From: JAVJSU01 sp040219275
Lineage (GTDB): Bacteria > Chloroflexota > Anaerolineae > Aggregatilineales > Phototrophicaceae
NCBI GenBank assembly: GCA_040219275.1
Contig: JAVJSU010000035.1
Span: forward strand, 7,920 to 71,919
Reading direction: 5' to 3'
Length of the DNA: 64,000 nucleotides
Position 1 is the stretch's first letter. The number at the start of each line of letters is the position of its first letter. The translations under genes were made by a program, and so were the position numbers. This document shows, piece by piece, positions 17,858 through 26,293 of the stretch. The notes under the pieces were generated by a model that was not told the origin of the DNA, did no database searches, and was given only the letters and a program-made list of their open reading frames with translations.

Positions 17858-18150
17858 ACACTTTACTGAAAACCTGTCTTGAGGGCTACACTGGACGGGC
17901 ATTGAATGGCTACAGTTATCTGACCAGCAGTGCTGATGACCGTAAGCACACCGTCATTTCAGTTGGGCAACTTCCTGATCAGCGCATTGTTGATGCCAGC
18001 CTGATTGTGCATGTCGTCGGTGACCGCATCGTCATTGAGCGTGATGTCAATGATCGTCCCCTGGTTGATGCGCTGCAACAAGCCGGAGTCGAGCGTCAGC
18101 AAATTGTCCTGGCATATGCTGGCGAACCCGTTGACGAACCAGTTGCCTGA
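17845..18150 (+). CDS. xisI: XisI family protein (first copy)
   Basis: 101 residues with the XisI hallmarks: LLKTCLEGYTGRALNGYSYL, an internal DRKHTVISVGQLPDQRIVDA, VIERDVNDRPLVDALQQAGV and the terminal QQIVLAYAGEP. It overlaps the end of xisH, as is usual for this pair, so the products probably form a complex. A second xisI follows directly. Confidence 0.88.
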   Translation: MDRLNTLLKTCLEGYTGRALNGYSYLTSSADDRKHTVISVGQLPDQRIVDASLIVHVVGDRIVIERDVNDRPLVDALQQAGVERQQIVLAYAGEPVDEPVA

Positions 18151-18154
18151 ATTG

Positions 18155-18493
18155 ATGACAGGTGGAATGGATATCCTGAAACAAACTGTTCGTGAAGAAG
18201 TTGAGAAGTATGCCGCAGGTGGACGCGGTGCAAACATCCTGCTCTTCGCCATCCTGGATGATGAGCGTGGCATTTACGCCGTCAATGCCGTTGATTACCC
18301 CAAACGCGACGATGTTGCAGGTGTGGTTGTCCTGGCTCGAATCGTGGGAAACAGCATGGTCATTGAAGAAGATATGACCGACAAGAAACTGGTCGACGCA
18401 CTCCTGCAGCGTGGCAATCTACGTGATCAGATTGCGCTGGCGTATGCAGGTGAACCGATTCCCGATGCAGCACGATTTGAATTGGATGCTTAA
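18155..18493 (+). CDS. XisI family protein (second copy)
   Basis: 112 residues. LKQTVREEVEKYAAGGRGAN, VVVLARIVGNSMVIEEDMTD, KKLVDALLQRGNLRDQIALA and YAGEP parallel the first XisI. The ATG at 18155 is four bases after the preceding stop; 18167 is an alternative start. Two different XisI proteins behind one XisH is less common and suggests two binding partners or a duplicated antidote. Confidence 0.85.
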   Translation: MTGGMDILKQTVREEVEKYAAGGRGANILLFAILDDERGIYAVNAVDYPKRDDVAGVVVLARIVGNSMVIEEDMTDKKLVDALLQRGNLRDQIALAYAGEPIPDAARFELDA

Positions 18494-18694
18494 GCAGATA
18501 TTTTGATCATTTAAACGGTCACATTGAGTATTTACTGCACACTGATTCGGTAGACGCGTTTTTTGGACGACTTGGGTGAGCGTTTTATTGGCCTCACGCG
18601 TTTATGGACATCTTGCTACTTCAGTAGATTTTTTCGGTCATTTTCCTGGATACCGACACATGGCGAAGTCTGAAAGTTTCGCTGGTGCATTTCT

Positions 18695-18781
18695 TCTACC
18701 TTAGTCTACCGTAGACGAAGAAAACAAACTCCACCTTCGCCCCATAACACCCAGATGTTTTCAACCTTACACTGATGAAAA
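18695..18781 (+). promoter_or_regulatory. Shared upstream element, type 2 (copy before the 77-residue protein)
   Basis: CTACCTTAGTCTACCGTAGA, then about 20 bases, then CTCCACCTTCGCCCCATAAC. The two blocks recur at 29960-30033 (reverse strand) and 32743-32830. It lies 20 to 105 bases before the start codon at 18801. The CGCCCCAT part also resembles the type 1 element. The rest of 18494-18694 shows no gene. Confidence 0.55.
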
Positions 18782-18800
18782 TCCTACAAGGAGCAGGCTT

Positions 18801-19034
18801 ATGGTTGATCAGCCCGGTACGTATGCCATTCACATTAAGGAAGCACTCGGCACACTCAGCGTCGCATTTGAGGAATTCGACATTCAGATCACGCAACATG
18901 GAACAATCCTGACCGGTTACTTCCCGGATCAAGCGGCGTTACATGGTGTATTGGGACGAATCCGCGATTTGTGCTTGACCCTCATCTCTGTTGAGCGTGT
19001 TGCAGACGAGTCTGACAATGAAGAACAAGCGTAA
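18801..19034 (+). CDS. Small conserved protein, 77 residues (paralogue of 12351-12578)
   Basis: TYAIHIKEALGTLSVAFEEF, ILTGYFPDQAALHGVLGRIR and DLCLTLISVERV follow the same plan as the 75-residue protein of the redox operon. Ribosome site aaggag. It heads a run of secreted hydrolase genes and has a type 2 promoter element. Family and function unknown; the repeated association with MalT-like regulators is the main clue. Confidence 0.75.
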   Translation: MVDQPGTYAIHIKEALGTLSVAFEEFDIQITQHGTILTGYFPDQAALHGVLGRIRDLCLTLISVERVADESDNEEQA

Positions 19035-19076
19035 CCACTTAAAACCACACATATCACAAGAAAAGGATAAAAGCCC

Positions 19077-20708
19077 ATGAAACAACTATTCATATGCCTG
19101 TGCGCGTTTTTCTGCCTGTTGATGACGGCAAGCGCACAGGATAACACCTATCAAAATGAGCATTTCAGCGTGCAGCTGCCGTTCGGATGGACAAATAACA
19201 GTACAGAAATGCTCGCTCACGCAAACGATGCGCAGACTGGCACACAGTTTTACGCGCTTATAGCCTTATCCATAGATGATGCAATCAACACCATCGGCAT
19301 TGTTGCAGAGACACCTATGGAAACCATCACAATTCAACTACCAACAGGTGAGTGGATACAAAACACTTACATTACCGACGATACGGTCACTATTGTCTGG
19401 TCAAAACAGGTAGATGTGAACACGCACGTCATGATTGCGTCAGCACCATTGAGTGTTGCTGAAGCTGTTGCGCCTACCATTCAAGCAACGATTGCCACCT
19501 ATCAGATTGCAGGACATGAGCCTCAGGTTCCATTGCGTGAACCGATCATCTATCCGCAGCCCTCTGGAGACTACTCTATCGGACGTTTGGCGTATTTCTG
19601 GACGGATAACACCCGCGCCGAAATCTACACACCGAACCCTGACGATATGCGTGAACTGGCAATTACCGTCTGGTACCCGATTGATCCGGTGGATGATCTC
19701 CCGGTAGGTCGGTGGATGTCGCCAGAATTGGCGGCTGCTTATGCACAGATACAGGGTGTGACTGTCGACGAAATCAACGCCATTCAAGTCAATGCGTTTG
19801 TACAGGAACCCCTTGCCGGTAACGCGGAGCGTTTTCCCGTTCTGATTATGTCGCATGGGGATGGTCTGTTGCCGGCATTCTATACAAGCTACGCGGAAAA
19901 CCTTGCCAGTCATGGGTATGTAGTGTTTGGTGTCGCCCATCCTTACAATGCGACTGTCACACCCTACCCTGATGGTCGCGTGGCGACGGCAATCCCTGAA
20001 GCCAGCGCCCAACCTGAGCAAATATCACCAACCGACTCCCCATTGGACATTGCACAGGCAATTGATACGCAGGGTCGAAATGTTGTCGCTATCCATGCTG
20101 CGGATCTCCGCTTTGTTCTCGATCAAATGACACAGTTGAACGTGGATGATCCACGCTTCGCCGGTCGTCTTGATCTTGAGCGTATTGGTGTCTTCGGACA
20201 TTCCCTCGGTGGCGCGACAGCCATTGAAACCCTCTTGCAAGATAGCCGCGTCGATAGCGCTGCTAATCTGGATGGTACGGTCTTTAGCGATGTTAGTGCC
20301 GGGAGCACACGTCCAACGATGACCATTGCTACTGGGTATGTCGATGCAACCGATGTAAGTGATGCCACACTTGTAGAGATGGGCTTGTCCCGCGAGGTGT
20401 TTACTGAAATCATGGCAATCACGAATCGTGCACGCACACTTTACCTACAATCGCCACAGGCTTTCTTTGTGACGATTGAGGGCACACAACACAACAACTT
20501 CAGTGATGTTGGTCTGCTGGAACCGATTTTTCCGACATCAAACTTCGCCCTCGGCGAGATCGAACCGCGCTATGCACTTCAAATCGCAGGGGCATATCTA
20601 GTCACATTCTTCGACCAGACGCTACGAGATGAACCTTTCACCATGGGCGAATTAACCGGACCTTACCCCGAAAGCACGCTCGAAATGAGCCTGGCAAGTG
20701 ACCAATAA
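19077..20708 (+). CDS. Secreted alpha/beta hydrolase (PAF-acetylhydrolase / dienelactone hydrolase-like)
   Basis: 543 residues. The signal peptide is about 1-21 (ending MTASAQ). A first domain of about 140 residues (YQNEHFSVQLPFGWTNNS and on) is shared in style with the hydrolase at 32854. The alpha/beta hydrolase part has MSHGDGLLPAFYTSYAENLA, the nucleophile elbow GVFGHSLGGATAIE, and EGTQHNNFSDV with the catalytic His. This arrangement is typical of plasma PAF-acetylhydrolase-like esterases. Exported; substrate unknown. Confidence 0.85.
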   Translation: MKQLFICLCAFFCLLMTASAQDNTYQNEHFSVQLPFGWTNNSTEMLAHANDAQTGTQFYALIALSIDDAINTIGIVAETPMETITIQLPTGEWIQNTYITDDTVTIVWSKQVDVNTHVMIASAPLSVAEAVAPTIQATIATYQIAGHEPQVPLREPIIYPQPSGDYSIGRLAYFWTDNTRAEIYTPNPDDMRELAITVWYPIDPVDDLPVGRWMSPELAAAYAQIQGVTVDEINAIQVNAFVQEPLAGNAERFPVLIMSHGDGLLPAFYTSYAENLASHGYVVFGVAHPYNATVTPYPDGRVATAIPEASAQPEQISPTDSPLDIAQAIDTQGRNVVAIHAADLRFVLDQMTQLNVDDPRFAGRLDLERIGVFGHSLGGATAIETLLQDSRVDSAANLDGTVFSDVSAGSTRPTMTIATGYVDATDVSDATLVEMGLSREVFTEIMAITNRARTLYLQSPQAFFVTIEGTQHNNFSDVGLLEPIFPTSNFALGEIEPRYALQIAGAYLVTFFDQTLRDEPFTMGELTGPYPESTLEMSLASDQ

Positions 20709-20776
20709 GTAGCGCATTTGGTACGGATTTACCCTGTTTATGCCATATAACAAATCACAACTGGAGTGTGATCAAC

Positions 20777-22297
20777 ATGATGAAAAAGATCATCATTAGA
20801 ATCGTTGTATTGTGTCATCTGGCAGTGACGGTGACCGCCCAAACGCCATCCGTAAGTGGTAAGGTGGATAGCACCATAATACCGGAAAATAGTGTTGTGC
20901 TGTTGGTTGACCGGACAAACTTTATCCTGTCTGGTGATTATGGCCAGACAACGCCTGAATCGCAGCAGATCGTCAGTGTGCTTGAGATCGGCACTGACGA
21001 TTTCGCTTATCATATCGATTTGCCTACCACGCCACCGGGAAACGGTTTACGCTTATTCACGATAGAAATTGCTCAGAACTATTTCGGACCTGCTACGCTG
21101 CATCCACTAGAGCAACGTTTTGAGCAAGGGACAACAACATGGCAGTCGATCATTGTCGAGGAATCGACCCCGACGGTGATTGGCGGCACATTGATCGTTT
21201 TCACCCCGGATGATGAGCAACGTTTTCCGACGGGCTTTGGTGATGATGGTCGCTTATTCACTGAAGATGATCCGTTAGGCACATTGCCTGTGGGCTATAC
21301 GACCATTCACATGCATTCAAATCAGTTTCAATGGATACAGAAAGTTGAAACTGTCATTGAATTGCATCCTATTCCCAACTTGATCCCGATTGATTATTCG
21401 CATCTGAATTTTGTGAGTGCGTTCGATGCACTTATCGCGACATTGCAACAGCGTTACGCCTATACCGCGTTTCGTAATATTGATTGGCAGGCATTGCAAC
21501 GCGCCTATCAGCCTCGGATCATAGCAGCAGGCACAGATCCCATTGCGTACTATCAAACCCTATCGGATATGGCGCTTGAAATCGGGGATTTACACGTCTT
21601 TGCCGCGCCATTGCCAGAGCTTGTCCAGTTGATGAATCCCGGCATCGACATGACAAGCTCTAATATGGCTATGCCGTCCGTTATACAGGTCACCTTCGTT
21701 GATGGCTATGGTATCGCCACATTAGATCATTTCACACAACCGCTTGAAACGATGGCGATCTGGCAAGATTTTCTCGTCGCAGCCACTCAGAACAACGCAC
21801 CTGGTATCATCATCGACCTGAGAAATTCACGGGGTGGTGATGGCGCATTGGCAACCATTATGGCCGGTCATCTGTTCAGCGATGAAAACCCGCTCACGTT
21901 TCAGAATCTATTGCTTTCCCGATATGATATACGTATGGGACAATTTGCTACAATGCCACTAGCTAATGTACAGCTATATGTCCCCGATGAAATACCCGTA
22001 TTTGAGGCTGACATCATCATTTTAACCGGGCCTGCCTGTATAAGTGCCTGTGAGCTTTTCACGTATCTGCTGCAAGATCGTGCAACCATTGTGGGTACGA
22101 CTGCAACAGCAGGAGCCGGTGGTGCCATGAACGTAGTGACGATGCCCGGTTACATCCATTTCTACTACACATTTATGCGAGCTACTGATGTACAGGGACA
22201 ACCTGTATGGGAACAGAATGGCATCTTCCCGGAGTTTGTACACGATGTCAGCCAGATTGACCCAATCGAATTATTCGCACTGACTGCACAAGAATAG
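20777..22297 (+). CDS. Secreted S41 family peptidase-like protein
   Basis: About 506 residues. The signal peptide spans about 1-21 (start at ATG 20777; the GTG at 20768 is upstream of the likely ribosome site spacing). The C-terminal half is tail-specific-protease-like: GIIIDLRNSRGGDGALATIM, DIIILTGPACISACELFTYL with the presumed catalytic Ser of ISACE, and TTATAGAGGAMNVV. The N-terminal part holds beta-rich sequence and a helical segment before the catalytic domain. Probably degrades or trims exported peptides. Follows the PAF-AH-like gene with 68 bases between. Confidence 0.82.
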   Translation: MMKKIIIRIVVLCHLAVTVTAQTPSVSGKVDSTIIPENSVVLLVDRTNFILSGDYGQTTPESQQIVSVLEIGTDDFAYHIDLPTTPPGNGLRLFTIEIAQNYFGPATLHPLEQRFEQGTTTWQSIIVEESTPTVIGGTLIVFTPDDEQRFPTGFGDDGRLFTEDDPLGTLPVGYTTIHMHSNQFQWIQKVETVIELHPIPNLIPIDYSHLNFVSAFDALIATLQQRYAYTAFRNIDWQALQRAYQPRIIAAGTDPIAYYQTLSDMALEIGDLHVFAAPLPELVQLMNPGIDMTSSNMAMPSVIQVTFVDGYGIATLDHFTQPLETMAIWQDFLVAATQNNAPGIIIDLRNSRGGDGALATIMAGHLFSDENPLTFQNLLLSRYDIRMGQFATMPLANVQLYVPDEIPVFEADIIILTGPACISACELFTYLLQDRATIVGTTATAGAGGAMNVVTMPGYIHFYYTFMRATDVQGQPVWEQNGIFPEFVHDVSQIDPIELFALTAQE

Positions 22298-22307
22298 AGG
22301 CAACAGC

Positions 22308-22838
22308 ATGGACTGGTACAACGAACCTGAGAATTGGCAGCAAACAGCAGATAAACTGCGCGTTCAGGCTGGTGGCAAAACCGATTTCTGGCGCGTCACC
22401 CTGCACAGGTTCATAAAAGATGATGCCCATTTCTACTATCAAGATGTCACGGGTGACTTCACCGCAACAGTCAAGATCAGTGGGTCATATGCCACACTCT
22501 ACGATCAAGCGGGGTTGATGGTCCGTGAGAGTGAAACGGTATGGATCAAGTGTGGAATCGAGTATCTTGACGGGGTGCAACAAGCGAGTGCTGTCATCAC
22601 ACGGCAGTTCTCAGACTGGTCGATTGTTCCCCTGCCAGATAACCCACCGTCAATCTGGTTACAGGTCAAACGGACGGGTGAAGCAATTGAGGTCTTCTTC
22701 TCGCGTGATGATGATACCTATACACTCATCCGTCAGGGGTATCTCAGTCTATCTGAGTGCTTGCAAGTGGGCATGATGTGTGCTGCTCCGCAGGGCGATG
22801 GATTTGATGTCATCTTCGAGGGTTTCACCATTGCTTAA
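22308..22838 (+). CDS. DUF1349 (concanavalin-like beta-sandwich) protein
   Basis: 176 residues with the DUF1349 pattern: WYNEPENWQQTADKLRVQAG, TDFWRVTLHRFIKDDAHFYY, YATLYDQAGLMVRESETVWI, KCGIEYLDGVQQASAVITRQ and a final GFDVIFEGFTI. The length equals the family's. No signal peptide, so cytoplasmic. Only ten bases separate it from the protease gene, hence same transcript. The biochemical role of the family is not established; sugar binding is suspected from the fold. Confidence 0.85.
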   Translation: MDWYNEPENWQQTADKLRVQAGGKTDFWRVTLHRFIKDDAHFYYQDVTGDFTATVKISGSYATLYDQAGLMVRESETVWIKCGIEYLDGVQQASAVITRQFSDWSIVPLPDNPPSIWLQVKRTGEAIEVFFSRDDDTYTLIRQGYLSLSECLQVGMMCAAPQGDGFDVIFEGFTIA

Positions 22839-22845
22839 ACCGAAA

Positions 22846-22873
22846 GCGGCAGACCACAGGTGTGATCTGCCGC
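22846..22873. terminator. Bidirectional hairpin between convergent genes
   Basis: GCGGCAGACCAC (22846-22857) and GTGATCTGCCGC (22862-22873) pair with a single mismatch around four bases. It sits between the DUF1349 gene and the convergent exported protein gene. T tracts are weak on both sides. Confidence 0.7.
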
Positions 22874-22906
22874 CTCTATCATCGTCTAACTGATCTGCCG
22901 GAACGG

Positions 22907-23719
22907 TCAACGAACGCGAATGGATTGAACAAGCTGATCCAGTGTATACAATGATGGTGTAAAGCTATCCACATCGGCTGCGCTGAGCATACCCAGTACA
23001 TCATCGAGGTAAGTCGCATATTGCGAGGCAAAAGCATCCGGATCTACATTTTCGTGTGCATCCGTCGGGATCGTGCCGGTATTGATTGGCAGAATGGCGG
23101 ATACATAATGCTGTCCATCTGCGGTGACGCCCTGGAACGTGTAGAAGACCTCTCCCTCAGTTATCGGATTCATTGCCTGTGAGTAGTACACCAGATAGCG
23201 GATACCGCGTAAGTTCGCGGTCTCAATGACCTGTGGCTGAACACGAAATACCTGTGCCGCATTGAAAATCGGCAGGAACGGCAGTACGTTTTCTACAACG
23301 CCATTCGTTCCGGCAACAACATAGCGATTCAGGTCCGGGCGTTCTGCGATAATGCTCGTTAGCAAGTCAAGCTGCTCAACGTAAAACGGATAAGCACCAA
23401 AGCCTTCAATCGGGAAGATGTCGACGCGAGGCATGGGAGCATACGCTGTATAATCCCCATCGCTATACCCTTCAAAAGTGAACTCAGTAAAGGCAGGCGA
23501 CGGTATCATCGCGCTGCCTTCTCCAGTTGCCGGGTACGTTGCGATAGAGATGGTATCCGCCATCTCAGCATCGAAGGTAAATTGAATCCCATCTTGATTG
23601 ACAAAAGCCTGTTGTACAATCTCGGTTGTTACCGGGATTGGGGTGGTTCCATCTTGAGCACCAACGCTCAAAATGCCAATGAGGATTACGAGTACGACAA
23701 TCGTGAAACTGCGAAACAT
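22907..23719 (-). CDS. Exported protein of unknown function sharing its N-terminus with the serine hydrolase at 26294-27916
   Basis: 270 residues. The signal peptide is about 1-21 (IGILSVGAQ). Residues 1-57 are almost identical to the first 57 of the serine hydrolase gene (TPIPVTTE-VVQQAFVNQDGIQ). After that the two differ completely. The rest (FPIEGFGAYPFYVEQLDLLT, IRYLVYYSQAMNPITEGEVF) shows no recognised motif. The shared front, with its upstream DNA, indicates a duplicated promoter-plus-signal-peptide block joined to different mature parts. Confidence 0.75.
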   Translation of the reverse strand: MFRSFTIVVLVILIGILSVGAQDGTTPIPVTTEIVQQAFVNQDGIQFTFDAEMADTISIATYPATGEGSAMIPSPAFTEFTFEGYSDGDYTAYAPMPRVDIFPIEGFGAYPFYVEQLDLLTSIIAERPDLNRYVVAGTNGVVENVLPFLPIFNAAQVFRVQPQVIETANLRGIRYLVYYSQAMNPITEGEVFYTFQGVTADGQHYVSAILPINTGTIPTDAHENVDPDAFASQYATYLDDVLGMLSAADVDSFTPSLYTLDQLVQSIRVR

Positions 23720-24050
23720 TGCTTATCTCCTGTTTTTCTAAACGAATTTGACATGGATTTGAGCCGACCATTATGGTCGTTCATCATTTCAGTGTAGCTG
23801 TAATCGTAATGTGTTCACCATTACACAAAGGTGGAAATTTGGTGTGGTATCAGGTGGTACTGAGATGGCAGTTATCAGAGAAACTGCCATCATATAAATG
23901 CGAGCAAAGCGGTCTACAGTTCTTGATGTTGAAAGCGCAAAACCGCAGTGATCGTGAAGAGGCTGATGTACAGACCTGCAAAGAGTATCGGCATCATCGT
24001 ATCCAATGTTTGCCCGAGTGCTGCCTGTGTGATCAATGTAGTTCTCCACT
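23548..24050 (-). repeat. Duplicated block, copy 1
   Basis: High similarity to 27739-28232 over about 500 bases. It covers the start of an exported-protein gene, its upstream region (identical runs such as GACATGGATTTGAGCCGACC) and the 3' end of an ABC permease gene. It explains the permease remnant at 23914-24050. Confidence 0.85.
23914..24050 (-). pseudogene. Remnant of an ABC permease C-terminus
   Basis: Minus-strand translation gives about 42 residues ending in ITAVLRFQHQEL and stop. They match the last 42 residues of the intact permease at 28110-28958 with only a few changes (LGQTLDTMMPILFAGLYISL versus LGQPLDTMMPLLFASLYVSL). The upstream part of the gene is missing. No start codon serves it. 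Confidence 0.8.
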
Positions 24051-24088
24051 GAGGCGAAATTGGACATAGCCAGTCATAGTCCAGTGCA

Positions 24089-24260
24089 TTACGCCGTGCC
24101 GCTCATCGGTTCCAGTAAGGTGAGCACTAGCCGAATCGAGGCCGTTTTGTCAGAAACATTTGGGTTGAGAAACCTGTAGATGATCCCACGCTGGATGTGT
24201 CGTGTGGGAACATCTAAGGCTCGTATTACGTTGAAATTGCGCGTAAGAGACTACGTTTGG
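24089..24260 (-). pseudogene. Degraded fragment of an ABC transporter ATPase
   Basis: Minus-strand translation reads NVIRALDVPTRHIQRGIIYR, then FLNPNVSDKTASIRLVLTLL and EPMSGTA, then stop. It aligns with the Walker A region of ABC ATPases (ALDDVSL...GFLGPNGAGKTT...LLG-L-P-SG). The P-loop GPNGAGKT is corrupted to NPNVSDKT, so it is non-functional. Together with 23914-24050 it is the relic of a third exporter pair. The remaining 24261-24386 shows nothing clear. Confidence 0.65.
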
Positions 24261-24386
24261 ATTGCATAGTGAGGCATGATGTTGCTCGTTTTTTTACTTT
24301 CGCCTTTCGTCATGTCTCTATTGTTAGTCCAAAGAGATCGGTTCACACCCGGATTGCGATTAGCATCGCACTGGTCGAACGACCCG

Positions 24387-25220
24387 TTAGAGGCGGGCGA
24401 TCAATGCGCCGCGTTCGAAGGTCTGTGCGCCGTACCAAATCAGTCCCAGTGCCAGCAGCCAGAGCACTGCACCTACGCCGATAATCACCAGTGGGCTGAA
24501 GTACACGACACCACCAAGCTGACCGAGGAGCAACAGCACCAGCGGCACAATCACCAAACCACCAAGTTGGTAGGCTTCCTGAAACGTGCTGACTCGTGAC
24601 GATACCAGCACCATCGCACCCAATCCCATACCGGACGCCGCCGGAGATACCCACAGGATGAGCAACAACCATGTTGTATTGAGGATGAATGCCTCACCCA
24701 TGAAGCCAATCGTCGTCAGCGTGACAATGATGGCAAAGGAGACATAGCCCAACAAACCGACTGCCACACCCGCCGTCCAGGGACCAAAAAGCTTGGCAAG
24801 ATATAATTCACGATCTGTAGCAGGTACATAGATCAACGCTTCCAGCGTCTTGCGCTCTTTCTCCCCTGCAAAGCTGTCTGCTGCGATCACATTAGCGACC
24901 ATCGTCGGTAACAGCAGGTACATCGCCGGGAAGAACAGGTTGAAAATCACATAGGTAATACGCTGCCTTTCGTCTTCGTACCGCTCCACACGATCATTCA
25001 TCGATTGTGGTAGATTGTCGAAGAACAGCCCCGCTTCATCACGGAAGTCTGTGATGAATGCCGAGTCAGGTTCAGTGTTTGCCAGCGTTACCCCACCGAC
25101 ACCGGGTAAAATCACCAGCAGGATAAGAGGCAACATAATCAAGGGAATCAGCACCGCCTTGCTTTGGAATACAACTTTTAAATCTTTACGGATAATAGCT
25201 CGCATAGTACGCTGGTTCAT
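24387..25220 (-). CDS. ABC-2 type transporter permease
   Basis: 277 residues with about six transmembrane helices: one at 20-45 (AVLIPLIMLPLILLVILPGV), a large extracytoplasmic loop, then a block from about 100 onward (LLLPTMVANVIAADSFAGEK). The ERKTLEALIYVPATDRELYL stretch is typical of ABC-2/NatB-like permeases. It overlaps the ATPase gene 25217-26182 by four bases (ATGA), so the pair forms one exporter. Substrate unknown. Confidence 0.88.
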   Translation of the reverse strand: MNQRTMRAIIRKDLKVVFQSKAVLIPLIMLPLILLVILPGVGGVTLANTEPDSAFITDFRDEAGLFFDNLPQSMNDRVERYEDERQRITYVIFNLFFPAMYLLLPTMVANVIAADSFAGEKERKTLEALIYVPATDRELYLAKLFGPWTAGVAVGLLGYVSFAIIVTLTTIGFMGEAFILNTTWLLLILWVSPAASGMGLGAMVLVSSRVSTFQEAYQLGGLVIVPLVLLLLGQLGGVVYFSPLVIIGVGAVLWLLALGLIWYGAQTFERGALIARL

Positions 25221-26182
25221 GCCCTAACTCCTTCCATGTGTGCTTGTTGATCGTGAGATGAATGCTCATGTAGTGCCATGTATATGTCTTCCAACGACAC
25301 CTCCTGTGGTATTAGTGAATAAACACGGATACCGCCCCCGATAAGGGTTGCCAGTAGATCAGGTACGGACTCACGATCCCCGATGGTGAACGTCAGGTCA
25401 TCGCCGTTGATGATCTTCACAGCTGGATAAGCTCGCAACAAATCGCGTGCTTTGTTTTGCGGGGTGACTTCCAGCGTATACCGTATCTCCGCACCGATTT
25501 GCCCTGCCAGTTCGCGTGGTGTGCCAATAGCCACCATCCGCCCCTGCTCCATGACCGCCACCCGGTCACAGAGGCGCTGTGCTTCGACCAGATTATGTGT
25601 ACACAAAAACACGGTGCGCCCCTCATCGCGGCTAACATGACGTATCAGATCGTGAACTTCCTGTGTCGCTACCGGGTCAAGACCTGATGTGGGTTCATCA
25701 AGGAAGATCAGTTCCGGTTCGTGCAGAAAGGCGCGCGCCAGTGCCAATCGCTGCTTCATTCCTTTGCTGTAACCACCGACTTTCTCATCAGCCCGTTCGT
25801 TCAGGCCAAATTGCTGTAACACCGCATTCACACGATCACGAACGCGATTTTGCGCCACGCCGAAAAGATCGGCATAAATGGTCAGGTTTTCCGTCGCAGT
25901 CAACCGTTCATCCAGCGACGGTGTTTCCGTTAGTACGCCGGTGCGGGCACGGAGAGCAGGACCATCTGTTTGCGGGTCGTAACCGAGTACGGTGATACTA
26001 CCGCTGTTGGGTGCCAATACGCCGTTGAGCAGGCGCACAGTGGTTGTCTTTCCAGCGCCGTTGTGACCCAGAAAACCAAAGACTTCGCCGGTTTCAACGG
26101 TCAACGAGAGATCGTCTACCGCCCGGACATCGCCGAAATTGCGAACTAAGTGTTGTACTTCGATGGTATAGTCGGACACCAT
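25217..26182 (-). CDS. ABC transporter ATP-binding protein
   Basis: 321 residues. Walker A GHNGAGKTT near 38, signature YSKGMKQRLALARAF, Walker B LIFLDEPTSGLDP, and H-loop FLCTHNLVEAQ. An extra C-terminal domain of about 90 residues (RYTLEVTPQNKARDLLRAYP and on) is of the kind seen in NatA-like and drug-exporter ATPases. Energises the permease encoded immediately downstream. Confidence 0.93.
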   Translation of the reverse strand: MVSDYTIEVQHLVRNFGDVRAVDDLSLTVETGEVFGFLGHNGAGKTTTVRLLNGVLAPNSGSITVLGYDPQTDGPALRARTGVLTETPSLDERLTATENLTIYADLFGVAQNRVRDRVNAVLQQFGLNERADEKVGGYSKGMKQRLALARAFLHEPELIFLDEPTSGLDPVATQEVHDLIRHVSRDEGRTVFLCTHNLVEAQRLCDRVAVMEQGRMVAIGTPRELAGQIGAEIRYTLEVTPQNKARDLLRAYPAVKIINGDDLTFTIGDRESVPDLLATLIGGGIRVYSLIPQEVSLEDIYMALHEHSSHDQQAHMEGVRA

Positions 26183-26247
26183 CTTACTCCTTATGCTAGT
26201 TGCCCTTTAGTTGAATTATGTGGACATTAATGTATTCAATTCTCACA

Positions 26248-26282
26248 AATTAGGAAGACGGTAAGTTTCCGCCATCCTAATT
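26248..26282 (-). terminator. Hairpin between the serine hydrolase and ABC genes
   Basis: AATTAGGA and TCCTAATT arms with GGCGG/CCG pairing inside, just after the serine hydrolase stop on the minus strand. The T tract is weak. It separates the hydrolase transcript from the ABC pair. Confidence 0.55.
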
Positions 26283-26293
26283 CGTTTGCGTGT

